This document shows positions 12,535-23,269 of a stretch of 64,000 nucleotides of DNA, one piece after another. The notes under the pieces are model-generated. The model did not search any database, had not been told where the DNA came from, and saw only the letters and a list, made by a program, of their open reading frames with translations. The stretch comes from Manduca sexta (Eukaryota > Arthropoda > Insecta > Lepidoptera > Sphingidae). A program made the translations under genes and the position numbers. The DNA lies in assembly GCF_014839805.1 (NCBI RefSeq), contig NC_051131.1, positions 11,706,913 through 11,770,912 on the forward strand. Reading direction: 5' to 3'. Position 1 is the stretch's first letter; each line of letters starts with the position of its first letter.

Positions 12535-13124
12535 TTATTTATCAATGCAGTTTTTCCAATCACAATCACCGAGTCCGGAGTTCCAACATTCTATTACAGA
12601 GCACGCAGCATCTACTGACATTGTTACAGCTGAAGTATGTATAGGCTCTTGAGCCGTGGTCCAACATGCTGTACATATAAGATCAAGGGCTACAACCTGA
12701 AACAAAAAACAAACACATTATTCTCAAATTAGAATGGCAATATATTAATATTGTGTCACACGGAAAGCAGATTTATGTATTCAAATCTTCCAGCTGAATT
12801 AAATGTAAGAAACCTTCAAGCATATGACACTCATTTTTTAATCAACAATATACTTGCTAGTTTGCTCTTAAGTTGCCACAGCTACATGCTAAAGTGTGTA
12901 GTAGGTAGTATATAGACTCTGTTCGCTGTTTCCACGCAGTTACCAAGAACAGGAACTGAGGAGCGAACTAGAAGTTTGGCGGCAGTTAAACTTCTACGAT
13001 TAAAGAAAAATGTGCTTACCAAACGAGGCGCTGTCCATTGTTGTATACAATGGCGAATCTGCTCGTTCTCCAACACTATGGATCCGCCAGCAGAACCAAA
13101 ATTAATGCAAAAAGCAATTTCCAT
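12535..13124 (-). CDS. Small Cys-rich protein, 2 exons, 88 aa, unknown family
   Basis: Exon 1 is 13020-13124 and exon 2 is 12535-12696, joined by a strong donor (TTG|GTAAGC) and an acceptor with a good pyrimidine tract, in phase 0. Only this reading frame stays open across the junction. The product has eight cysteines, six of them in exon 2, and ends with closely spaced Cys and Trp residues (ECWNSGLGDCDWKNC), as in many small secreted insect proteins. Two AATAAA signals follow the stop. In this frame the N-terminus is not a clear signal peptide. The +1 frame of exon 1, however, reads WKLLFALILVLLA, a textbook signal core, so an indel pair or an assembly error may hide the true start. I do not recognise the family and assign no function. 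Confidence 0.55.
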
Positions 13125-13316
13125 TTCGTATCCGTTATCAATGCCAGGTAAATTGTTACATCAGTTCACAAAGTCCAGAAATCACAGCCAGTGTATGTCG
13201 ATATCGTAATCAATCGCACAGAGTCTTTATAATAGCGGAATCGTCGATGATATAGTGAGAGTCAGAGAATTATAATATATTATATTATAGAGTCTAGTTT
13301 ATTTGTCTCTGATGAG

Positions 13317-13372
13317 TTCAATTCAATTTAATGTCACTCACACTTCTGTGAGTGACATTAAATTGAATTGAA
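13317..13372. repeat. Perfect 26-bp inverted repeat with a 4-base loop
   Basis: 13317-13342 and 13347-13372 are exact reverse complements around CTTC. The stem begins TTCAATTCAATTTAATGTCA. The lack of any mismatch implies recent origin or constraint. Confidence 0.95.
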
Positions 13373-13479
13373 AAAGGAAGTAAGAACTAGGGATACTACT
13401 TGAATAGATTCTAGATCGATTATATCGATCATTTATACAAAAATCGATTTTATTTAACATAGGGCTATTTTTATTCGGA

Positions 13480-13700
13480 AAAATATTTAGCGGGACCCTT
13501 ATCCCGGAAAATCTTTCACACGGGCGGATCCGATAGTAATTTAATATGGAGAGAGTTTGAGGCCCCCGGATGGAGGGAGAGAGAAGAACGCTACTTTTTA
13601 TATGTATAATTCATAAATATTTTGTACGACAGAAAAATAAATGTTCGCATAATATATTATGCTCTGCTATCTGTACGAAGCCAGGGCGGGTCGCTAATAT
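13480..13700 (+). repeat. Dispersed repeat ending GAAGCCAGGGCGGGTCGCTAAT
   Basis: Ends like the repeat at 15160-15352 (GAAGCCGGGGCGGGTCGCTAGT). The body is AT-rich and non-coding. Confidence 0.5.
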
Positions 13701-14464
13701 AGAATCTAAATAAACAAAGTAAATCAATATGAATTAAAAACTAAAAAAAAAACTTTTTTCATAGACGACTTGATCTATAATCAATTTAGTCCTAAAACTA
13801 ACTACTTATTTATTTGAGACGCATCCATTTCTCGATTAAATATTATTATAATAATTAAAGAACATATCGCCTCACAAATCGAATATATTAAAATGTTTCA
13901 ATAATTAATTATGGGTAATTAGATTTATCGTTTTGTCGAACCGGTACATCTCTATACACAATTAGTTGTAAACATGTCGGCGACTTTGACTTTAAGTCGT
14001 TACAATACTTTTATATATTCATTTTGGATGTAGCAGCTTGTCCGTTTTATACACATATTTGCAAATAATATAAATAAATACATAAATAATTATGGCGCTA
14101 GTCACACCTTTGTTGGTTCTGGGGCCGTTTTCGACAATGTCCTTTGTAGCCGGGCAGATTGGTTATTTCAAGAGGAATTTTATTATAGAATTTAATACGC
14201 TAGATAAGATTTATTTGTTTTAAAGAGCCTGGAATTTGGAACAAATAGTTTATTCTTATTTCTAGTGTTCAAACAGTGCAAGTCACTGTTTTTCATAAAA
14301 GTACCTAGGTTCTTACGGACATACATAATATTTTGAAAAATGTATTCAGCTGGCAAAGTCAGTATATTCACCTCCTTAAACAGTTCTCTAAGGGAATCGC
14401 GAGACCGAAGGTTATAAATTGCACGAATCGCTCTGACTAAATTTGAAGATAAAAAACCCAGTCA

Positions 14465-14560
14465 TAGTATTTTTTTGGTCCGACCTGGGATTCGAACCTA
14501 GGACCTCAACGCGGTCACCGAGTACAATAACAATTTAGCCACCGAGACAGTCAGAAAAAA
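14465..14560 (-). repeat. SINE family A, head region only
   Basis: The reverse complement carries the complete tRNA-like head: TCTCGGTGGCTAAATTG, then GAGGTCCTAGGTTCGAATCC with a perfect pol III box B. The body is absent. Confidence 0.75.
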
Positions 14561-15159
14561 ATCGGACCATATTAATTTTTTGGTAAATATATAAAATTTT
14601 AAAAAGTACATATGAAACAGATAAATAATTTATTAATAAAAGTATTTTAAAATGTATTACCACCGTCTAAAAGTTCAGCTAAAATGACATATCAAATGAG
14701 AACATATGAGCAAATCTAAACTAACTTATTTCGTAATAACTATGTTTTCATTCAAATATTAGATCACGGCCACGTTCAAAGAAATGATCAATGTTTCTAG
14801 AATTGACGCGTACGCAGGTCTTGTAAACAAACATTATCAATAATTAATTTATTATGCAAATTATTACATCTCAAATATATCACAGCAAGATCCATAAAAT
14901 AAGGAAACTAATTTGGACAAAACCATTCATTCGGGTATAATATTTATTCAACGCAGTAATTCATGATGACAAACTACGTGGATTCCCCGGGGTTTTGAAA
15001 CAAGGAATCGTCAGTAAATTGCTATTGCTCACAAATTAATTCATAAGAATCTGCTCTATATTTAATTGTTTAAGACCTTGAATATTTTATGTATACAAAT
15101 ATAATATACCTAAACTAGAACACATAATAGACTTAATCTTCATTGCAACTATCACTATG

Positions 15160-15352
15160 TAGTATAAAGCAAAGTCGCTTTCTCTGTCCCTATCTATGAA
15201 TGCTTAAATCTTTAAAACTACGCAACGGATTTTGATACGGTTATTTTTAATAGATAGAGTGATTCAAGAGAAAGGTTTATATGTATGATAACATCCATTA
15301 AATAGTGGCGAAATATTGCACCCGTGCGAAGCCGGGGCGGGTCGCTAGTAAA
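15160..15352 (+). repeat. Dispersed repeat ending GAAGCCGGGGCGGGTCGCTAGT
   Basis: Shows the order 'actacgcaacggattttgat ... gtgcgaagccggggcgggtcgctagt'. Many lepidopteran genomes carry such fragments; the class is unassigned. Confidence 0.55.
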
Positions 15353-15989
15353 TAATAAAACAAAATAAAATTCCGTTTATATATTTTTATATAATTTACA
15401 AATTCAATAAGGTACTTATAATTAATCTCTCTAACACATAGGGCTCCTAACATTCAAAGCACATTTAGTTCAGCACGTATCACAAGAATTATTTTACCGT
15501 TTCACAATGTGTTAGTTAACTCTAAGCATCGAATATACTATAATACGACCAAATTCAATTCAAATAAATTCTATCATTTCATTTCAAATACAAAAATCAA
15601 GGTCCCAAATAAGTAGTAAACAAAAGAGTGCATTCAGCTTTAACAGTCTTATATGTTTATTAGTGTAAAACATTGTGACACAGGGACATATGCGACAACG
15701 ACCCTATCTACTTACGTTCTAATAACAACCAACTGGCCCAAAGAAGTTCCAAACATCATAGTTATATCATCTGTTCCCAATTTTTATTGAGGTCACAGCT
15801 CAATTCCGGAGAACGCGCGTCCAAATGGAGCAACGAGCACCTCTGACAGGTCGCGTGATGTATCAGCCAAACTATACGCCTTTCTCAGGCCTGTTGTGCC
15901 TTCTAATAAAATAAGTTCAACCAACACTTCCTTATACAATTACCCATTTACACATTAAAAATATTTGTTCATAATATTAAACTTTTATT

Positions 15990-16483
15990 GCCTTGTGTAC
16001 AGTAAGGTTCGATCCCCGGGTTGGGCTAAGTGATATTGTCTGTAAATCTGGTTTACTGGTAGGTCTCTCATATATGATGGCAGAAATATCGGCCGCAATG
16101 TCTATTTCTGCCGCCAAACAGCAGTGTGTAGTCACTGTTGTGTTCCAGTTTGAAGGACGTTGTAGCCAGTGTAACTACTGGATATAATAAGACTTAACAT
16201 CTCATATCTCAGGATGGCGAGCGAAGTGGAATACCAAACAATACTTTGTATTTCAGGTGCTGGATGGTTTTCTGCTGTTTATTGGCGGTCGTATCGCTTA
16301 CTATCAGGCGAACGGCAAGCTCGTCTCATCAATCAAAGCAATAAAATGAGAACTAGTTTGTGCCGGATTTGGCGACAGGCTCGTCCCATACATCATGGGA
16401 TGGAACACACAGGGCGAAAATTGGATGCACCAGTTGCGCCTCTGTCTACGCCTTCGGGAGTAAAAGGCGTGAGTGTGTACTAA
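15990..16483 (+). repeat. SINE family A interrupted by a nested repeat (family B)
   Basis: The head (GGTTCGATCCCCGGGTTGGGC) stops after GTGATATT at about 16036. Body sequence resumes at about 16355 (TTTGTGCCGGATTTGGCGAC...) and ends in AAAAGGCGTGAGTGTGTAC. The gap is filled by the family B copy at 16055-16350. The two ORFs over the region are repeat-derived. Confidence 0.85.
16055..16350 (+). repeat. Dispersed repeat family B
   Basis: Motifs in order: GGTCTCTCATAT, CAATGTCTATTTCTGCC, CAGCAGTGTGTAGTCA, TTGTGTTCCAGTTTGAAGGA, TAATAAGACTTAACATCTCA, GGCGGTCGTATCGCTTAC, and CAAAGCAATAAAA at the end. Further copies are at 22970-23265, 29495-29670, 59350-59655 and 63950-64000. Confidence 0.85.
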
Positions 16484-18045
16484 ACTTTTATATACGCGGC
16501 TTCAAATACCTAATGGTAACCAATTTAATTATCCAGCGTTCATCTTAGTAAAGAATCAAAACATAAATTTGCCTTATGCACAAAAAAAAGTAAACAACAT
16601 TAAAAAAAAATAATAAATAATTTTTTTATAAGTTAATTACACACATCGCGTTTGATAAATTTGCGGGACAAAACATAACCATGTTAATAAATGATAACAG
16701 AAATCTAAACTTGGCGCAACAACAGTTGGATGATATCAACTTAAATATTAATTGTCTTTGCTGAGGTCATTTTACTGATAAGTTTTTATTAATCAATAAC
16801 AAATTCATTTAATATTTATATTTAATACTATCACTGTGTTGGTCATTTATCTTTAACTAATAAAATACAGTTTTATTACGTTTTAATCCCCTCCAAAATT
16901 ATGCACTTTGCCTGTAATTACCAAAATATTGTTATTTATAGGTGATGTGCCCGCTCCCTATTACATAATGGGTCGAATATAATAACAACGAAATTTAAGT
17001 TTATTAACTACCCCTCAGCATGTCCATTATCTATTTGTGAAAAAAAAACACAACCTTATGTTTATTTAGACAAGGTTTTATGTAAATGGCAAGTATTTAA
17101 GTGTTACACACAAAAGCAATAAAATTTTAAAAAATCCTTAATATTTTCAATATTTTTGACATAATTATTAATTAATATTCATACAGCAAATTTTTTTAAT
17201 AATATTTTATCAAAAAAGAGAATACATTTAAAAATTGTCTATAATTCTTGTTGTAACTTAAAGTTCAGCTTGAATGAAAAGTTCCATCAAAAATAATTTC
17301 AATCAATTCTCATCAAATTGCGAAACTACGACTTAATGTAAAACGGAATAAAACAAATATAAAATAAGAGAATAAATCCATATATTTAATATCATTAAAA
17401 ATAAATAAACCTAATAAATCATAATTATTAAAATATTTCTCTATCTTACACAATATTTACAGACCAATACTATAACAGACTCTTAAACAAAGGCAATCGA
17501 GTTATCTGGCAGTAGAGAGCTAAAACATTCGAACAATACAGAATCCAAACAATTTCCTAAGTACAAAGAGCCAATTAGAATAATTTTAAAAGCATTTACA
17601 ATGCTGATTAACAATTAATTTCGCGTGTTCTACGCAAAGTCCATCCGGTCTTTACACTTAATGAAACTTCAACAATTATAGTAAACTAAGATGAACTATC
17701 ACAAGGTTATCACACTACACGAATAACAATGAATTATAATTAAACAAGACAGGCTGATCACACGCAAACATAAAACCACCTCTATTAAAAATAAAATAAT
17801 GAACACTGTTTAGCAAAGCCATCCATTGCTACAATTTTTATGGCTAACTTCTTGCAATTACACAAACTAAACTTGATGAAAGTTGAAGTAAGCAACAGTT
17901 GACTAACCGTGAGGTGTATACCATAATTGTTCACAAAACCAAACCTTTTTAAACATATGTTGTGTCAAGTTAAAGATCAACCCATCCTCATAATATTGCG
18001 GCGTCGGAGCAATCGCTCCACAGCGTAGAACACGCGGTCCGACCC

Positions 18046-18348
18046 TCAGTACGGACACACTATCCCGCCCGTGCCGGGGACTGCGGCCGCGTCGGGGAAG
18101 TGCACTCTGCATATCTCCTTAAACGTCTTCCCTTGCCTCTGAGGTTTCTCAACATGTCGATGTGAGGGATAGCCATAGCCGTTGTATCCTCCGTAGCCTC
18201 CATAACCCCCGTAGCCATAATTCCCATAGCCACTGTACCCATAGGATCTCCTGGAGTTGCCGTTGATGGCATCATATATCGCGTCGAAGAAGGGTGCGCA
18301 CTCCACGGAAGCGACGAGTACGACAACGAGCAACAAACGCATCGACAT
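18046..18348 (-). CDS. Secreted Gly/Tyr-rich small protein, 100 aa
   Basis: A single-exon ORF of 100 codons. Residues 1-18 form a clear signal peptide (LLLVVVLVASVECA), with cleavage likely just before PFFDA or APFFD. A low-complexity YGYSGYGNYGYGGYGGYGGY segment spans about residues 35-59. A more ordered tail (HRHVEKPQRQGKTFKEIC...) follows, with two cysteines, and the protein ends GGIVCPY. Gly/Tyr-rich secreted proteins occur in insect cuticle, eggshell and silk, and some are antimicrobial; none of these can be assigned here. The ATG at 18348 was chosen because it starts the signal peptide directly. A second ORF covering the same bases in another frame is a shadow. The surrounding 300 bp are more GC-rich than the neighbourhood, and a core promoter sits at the expected distance. 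Confidence 0.85.
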   Translation of the reverse strand: MSMRLLLVVVLVASVECAPFFDAIYDAINGNSRRSYGYSGYGNYGYGGYGGYGGYNGYGYPSHRHVEKPQRQGKTFKEICRVHFPDAAAVPGTGGIVCPY

Positions 18349-18438
18349 CGCGGAAGGGTGGCGCGCAATTATGTCAATTCAGCTGGCGGTCAGGGCGGCC
18401 TCGGTCTGCGGAAGCTCGCACCGGTGCCGTTTAATCGC

Positions 18439-18474
18439 GAATGATGCCGGGTGCTCTTGCCGCCGCTTATATAT
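18439..18474 (-). promoter_or_regulatory. Core promoter (TATA box and initiator) of the Gly/Tyr-rich gene
   Basis: On the minus strand TATATAAG spans 18473-18466 and TCATTC spans 18444-18439. The initiator A at 18442 lies 31 nt from the first T of the TATA box, the expected spacing. This would give a 5' UTR of about 93 nt before the ATG at 18348. Confidence 0.65.
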
Positions 18475-20160
18475 CGGCCTCGGATCATCCGACTGCGAAT
18501 AAAAACGGGTGCGCGGGCGCAGTTCACGGTCCTACCCTGGACTCGCATTGAGACACTTACTGCGGAATATTCGAAGGGTACGTTTGGTTTCGTAAACAGG
18601 AAGCAACAGACGCCTAGATAGCGGTCCACTTGTACTAACCAGATCTCGCAGCTGCCGTGGTCCAGTTATGAGTATTGCATTTATGTAAACAATGTCTATT
18701 GTGCAACTGTTAGGAATGGATTGGCATTGTTTCTATATAGGTGCAGAGGTGCGAGAGGTCATCAAGATGTGTCAAGTAAATTTTCGCAATAGCCCTCTAA
18801 ACATTACAAAGGCATGGGTATAGGTCAACAGCTTTGCTAATGCAAATATATCTAACAACGTATAATCACAAAACGGTATTTTTTTCCTCAGACACACGCA
18901 ATACTCGATACAGATTTGTCAACAAAACACTAGTTTAATATGGGTTACGCGATAACACGAGTAACGTACCGTCAGTACTAATTAGTTTTGTTGATGTTTT
19001 GCTATTAGTAGTTGCGGGTATTATTCAGCTTGATTTATCGTTTTATAAAGCTCTAACTTTGCCATCACCTAAATTCCAAAATATACTTAAGAACTCGTTT
19101 CGAAATTTGTCCAAAATCCTTTACAATACCTACTTCCATCCAAAATTATTTCACAGGACCTCAATTTCCAGATCATATGCTACGGTAAAGGTACAATAGA
19201 ATTAGATCATTACATAACTGCGAGCGGCCGGCAATGTTAAGGTAATTGGAGTCAAGTTCACATCAGGTGCGTTCACCTCTGCCCGTGAACGGTAAGACAT
19301 CGACCAGTTACTTTAAATGCTGGCTCGCTGTCAACATCGAGGGCGATTCTTTAGAATTTGGAATTATGAGCTGGACGCGTCGAAGATATATTGTCAGTTT
19401 TTATTCATTGAAATATGTATCCTTTATTGGGTGTTTGGGTGACATTAAGGACAATAAATTGATTAATTTATTACACTTTAATTACCCTATCCACGCGAAT
19501 GTCGAATGTATTTATATAGATAAAAAAATGAAGTCTGCAGTTTCTAATATCTCACGTTGTATATAGATTTATTAAAATAAACATATGTTCAGTAAAAAGA
19601 AATATACTATTTAAAAAAAACAAAAATCACTATTAGTCGACTCATTGAGCGTTTAAGTCGAAATTCTCTATAATTACAGTCAATAAATTTGTCTATAATT
19701 ATCTGTAAAATGTGAATGTTTTTCACAATAAACAACCAGAAATCTAGGTCTGCTCTCTCAGCGGCTGATTGTTACCTTTCCGACCATCAATCATGCACGG
19801 ACTCGTCCCACAATGTCTTCCTGTACGTGAACATTAGTAGGTTACTGCCAATAATATATTGTTTACCACTACTGGCCTTTTCAACTCGAAGTCCTACGAA
19901 CCTACCGGTCACAGCCGCGACCAGCTATTTTTTCTATTAAGATTTGTTATTTATGTATGTACATTATGTTTGTTTAAGTTGCGACTGTAATAAATAGTTT
20001 TTTGTTTTCTTTCTAAGTCTAATAAAGGTGATTTTTCCATACACTTCAAGGAATTCATACCAATTCGATTTAGTTACAAATTTACATCTATTAATTTTCG
20101 CACGTAAAATTAGCAAAAGAAATTCATTTTTTTTAACGTACATGGCAAAGGACCCCCACT
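18475..20160. other. Upstream flank of the Gly/Tyr-rich gene; no further gene seen
   Basis: GC-richer near 18475-18650, then AT-rich. ORFs of 66-106 codons on the plus strand (19000-19940) lack motifs, plausible starts or splice context and are not called. Confidence 0.5.
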
Positions 20161-20200
20161 GCACCTGATGGTAAGTGGAGTGGGGTCCAATAGTATAATA
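20147..20200 (+). repeat. Short repeat fragment (CACTGCACCTGATGGTAAGTGGAG type)
   Basis: Matches the start of the repeat at 25560-25705 ('ctgtacctgatgataagtaaagtgaggtctaatag'). Confidence 0.5.
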
Positions 20201-20889
20201 AATAATAATATTATATAACTATAATGTACACATAGGGAAAAAAACTTATCTCACACAGTTATACGAATGTTGTTGTTCAGTCTAAAGAACCTCAAATAAA
20301 GAACAAATACAGTATGTTTTCGCCATAAGTACCATAATCACAGTTCATTTAACTATGTCTATAATGTGTATAATATAGTACCTACCAGCCTACTAAATAA
20401 ATAATTATTGCCAATTATCTATATTAATAATGCAAAACACTTTTACGTAAATCCTAAACTCTCTATAACTGATAAAATGTAATTCTATTACATTAAAAGT
20501 TTCTATTTATAACGTTCAAAAAACGAAATAAGCTAAATAAGGACCTAACCATAAGTGGTTTCATAAAATATGTACAAATTAGAAAAATGTAGGAGCAATA
20601 AATTCTAAATAAATCGGCCACGATAAGCCTTACTTTAAACATTATTCGACTATTGAAACAGGTAAGTTTTTGTCGGACTTGCTTTCGAACGTCTTATAAA
20701 TAAACAGTTTTTACAGAAAAAAAATATACTATTTAATTTACTATAGAAATCTTTTAAACGAAAATTTTGACTTCACAGAATTAGATCGATTAGATATATT
20801 AGTGACATAATTGTATTCTATTTAAAATTGTTAATATTTTGCCTCTCTTACCTCTAGGTTGCCGCAACATTCTCTACTTTCAAGGATTT

Positions 20890-21032
20890 ATACAAGTATA
20901 TTATATAGCCTATAGCCCACTTCGATAAATGGGCTATCGAACACTAAAATATTTTTTCAATTCAAACCAGCAGTTCCTGAGATAAGCGCTTTCAAACAAA
21001 CCCATCAGTTTTATATAATAGTATAGATAAAC
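20890..21032 (+). repeat. Dispersed repeat related to the 123-bp array unit
   Basis: Single copy of 'tatagcctatagcccacttcgataaatgggctat ... agcagttcctgagataagcg', then 'tttcaaacaaac..' and 'tataatagtatagata', the same ending as the array at 37926-38575. Confidence 0.7.
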
Positions 21033-21588
21033 CATCCAAGAGACGCTCGTATAACATCAGCCTTTTAAGTACCACTCTTGGTAACAACTGTCGACTACAC
21101 AGTTTAAATGGTAATCACAACCATTGATAATGATTACTACCGTGGCAATGGCTAAGGGTCCATATAACCCGATTCCTGCCTTCCCTTTCGTAATTCATGT
21201 AAAATCTAATTATAATTAGAAAGATTCACAAACCGCATTTATGCATATTATTAGTACCTCTAAGTCGGGTTCCCTTTTAGAAAATTCATACTTCGCCACT
21301 GTACCATAGAAAATTCAAAATTATTTTTATGATAAATAAAAACACGCAATTATTCTATGCTAAATAAGTTGGTAAAATTTAACGCTGCAGTATTAGTAAT
21401 AGTATTTGTATAGTTATTATTAGTATCGTAGATATAAAACCGAAGAGTTGTTTAGCCGGTGGTATTGTATAAAGTCCCAAGTAATCCCGCAGATATTTAG
21501 AAAGCAAACATAAATCTGATCGCGTATCTCCACAGTCCAAACAAATACTGTTTATAAATCTAAACGTAGTCTATAAAACGACCTTTCA

Positions 21589-21822
21589 GGGACCTTATTC
21601 TCTACAGTCTAAACTCGTAACGCAGCCGTGTTACGTTATTTTCGTGAAGTCAGCGTGGAATGGAACCAATTCATATCGGTTCAAACGCGATGCGGTGCGT
21701 TACACACTGTCAAATTAGCATGTAGCATAGACAATAAGATAATTTAGCGACGTTTTACTATAGGTTGATGTGGAAATCTTTAGTGGAGGCCCATTTTCAA
21801 ACCATGATAGAGAATAAGGTCC
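21589..21822. mobile_element. MITE with GGACCTTATTCTCTA terminal inverted repeats
   Basis: The left end GGGACCTTATTCTCTA and right end TAGAGAATAAGGTCC are inverted copies. The interior is non-coding and matches the second copy at 32239-32413 (in the other orientation), with shared blocks such as GTGAAGT(C/T)AGCGTGGAATG and GCGGTGCGTTA. Confidence 0.75.
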
Positions 21823-21904
21823 TAGTTTGATTCATGCACACGTTTGTGTACGTGTGTGCCTTATATGCAATGAAATGTTTGCCCAAACCTAAGTCAAATT
21901 TGCA

Positions 21905-22168
21905 ATGTTTCGTACACACACTCAAGCTTTGTATCCCTGAAGGGGTAGGCAGAGGCGCAACAGGTGTTCCCACTTTGCGCCGTGTGTATTCGTCCCATGT
22001 TGTGATAGGGGGCAAGCTCATTACCTTTCAGGTACAAGTTGCAGACCCGGAACTGATACTCAGAGAAAAACCTAATATTATTTTCCAGCCACCAGCAACC
22101 ACCAGGAATCAAACCCGAGACCTCAGCACTACAGTCGTACCGTAATACAACTACGCCACCATGATAGT
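21905..22168 (-). repeat. tRNA-derived SINE, family A, minus orientation, near full length
   Basis: The reverse complement gives the head (TGGCGTAGTTGTATTACGG, GAGGTCTCGGGTTTGATTCC), then a body with CTATCACAACATGGGACG, GCGCCTCTGCCTACCCCTTC and a terminal GAGTGTGT. The ORFs on both strands are repeat-derived. Confidence 0.85.
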
Positions 22169-22794
22169 TGTTGAAATGTTTCGAATAAAAAGTAATTATT
22201 AACTAACTAGTCAGGATAAATTCGTTTAGTAGCTACAATGCTACTGACTGACTAAAACTTTTTTACATCACAGGTTAAACAGCAAGGAGACATGATATAA
22301 AATCATTTCATTGATTTCTTTCATTAACATGATATCATTTCACAAAACAAATTACTACGACAAAGCAATTAAGTTTAAAATATCTCAAATAAAAAAAAAA
22401 TATTTGCTATCAATAATCATGATCAAACAACCCTCAAACCCAATTTTTAGGAGTGTTAACTCCTAAAAACATTCTCAGCCTTATATTAAACTAACATCAA
22501 CGAAGGAAAAACGAATACGTCTCCCCAAGTCTTTTATATCTTTTATATCCTTTAACAAATTCTCAGCCATCAGTTGACAAATATCCACCGATCCCGAACA
22601 CTTTTTATTTTACTACCACGAATTACTTTGTTTCCCCGCGTAATTTACGTTCCGCAAAGATAGATCCCCATATATCATGTTTGGAACCAAAATCTCTGGA
22701 CAATCTAAATAAAAATTGAGGGTTGTTAATTTAATGAGCGGACGTCGTATAAAAATAGTCTACTAAAATAGTATTTTTGTTTACTTGACAATTT

Positions 22795-22945
22795 ATTATT
22801 GTGTCTGAAATAAAACTATTTTACGGTTTTTATCACAGTTTTTTATATTTAAAGTTTCTCCCGACGTTTCGAAGACTCCAGCCCTCAAGGTCACGGGGCA
22901 GACTGACCGCCCGGTAGTTTTATTTCAATGTCAATAAATTCGCAT
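22795..22945. repeat. MITE-like element with TAGTTTTATTTC termini
   Basis: It contains 'ctcccgacgtttcgaagactccagccctcaaggtcacgg', a block common in lepidopteran MITEs, flanked by 'gaaataaaactatttta' and the inverted 'tagttttatttcaatg'. Confidence 0.55.
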
Positions 22946-22969
22946 AAACATAAGATATCACTTGTAGTA

Positions 22970-23265
22970 GGTCTCTCATATGTGAGAGTCAGCCTGGGTA
23001 GGCACCACTGCAATGTCTATTTCTGCCTCCTAGCAGCAGTGTGTAGTGAATGTTGTGTTCCGGTTTGAAGGACATTGTAGCCAGTGAAACTACTGGACGT
23101 AATAAGTCTTAACACCTCATGTCTTAGGATGACGAGCGTAGTGGGCTAAAATACTTTGTAATTTAAGGTGTTTGATGGAGTTTCCACTGTTTCTGGCCGG
23201 TCGTATCGCTTAGAATCAGGTGAACGGCAAGGTTGTCTCATCATACAAAGCATTAAAAAAAATAT
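22970..23265 (+). repeat. Dispersed repeat family B, near full length
   Basis: Same ordered motifs as 16055-16350, from GTAGGTCTCTCATATGTGAG to the CAAAGCATTAAAAAAA end. Confidence 0.85.
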
Positions 23266-23269
23266 ATAA

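Larger units (their letters stand above)
13125..18045. other. Repeat-bearing intergenic DNA
   Basis: It holds a perfect hairpin (13317-13372), dispersed repeats near 13480-13700 and 15160-15352, a SINE head (14465-14560) and a nested SINE (15990-16483). The stretch 16500-17900 is very AT-rich with poly(A) and poly(T) runs and no feature. Confidence 0.6.

Noticed and set aside
12976..13209. Plus-strand ORF with a CAG|GTAAAT donor-like end
   Set aside because: It overlaps the better supported minus-strand two-exon gene and has no partner exon.
14092..14223. 43-codon ORF with a hydrophobic N-terminus (MALVTPLLVLGPF)
   Set aside because: Short, no promoter or poly(A) context and no recognisable family; could be chance or repeat-derived.
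18060..18368. 102-codon minus ORF overlapping the Gly/Tyr-rich gene
   Set aside because: Other-frame shadow; the 18046-18348 frame has the signal peptide and repeat periodicity.
19246..19566. 106-codon plus ORF
   Set aside because: Low-complexity AT-rich second half and no family resemblance.
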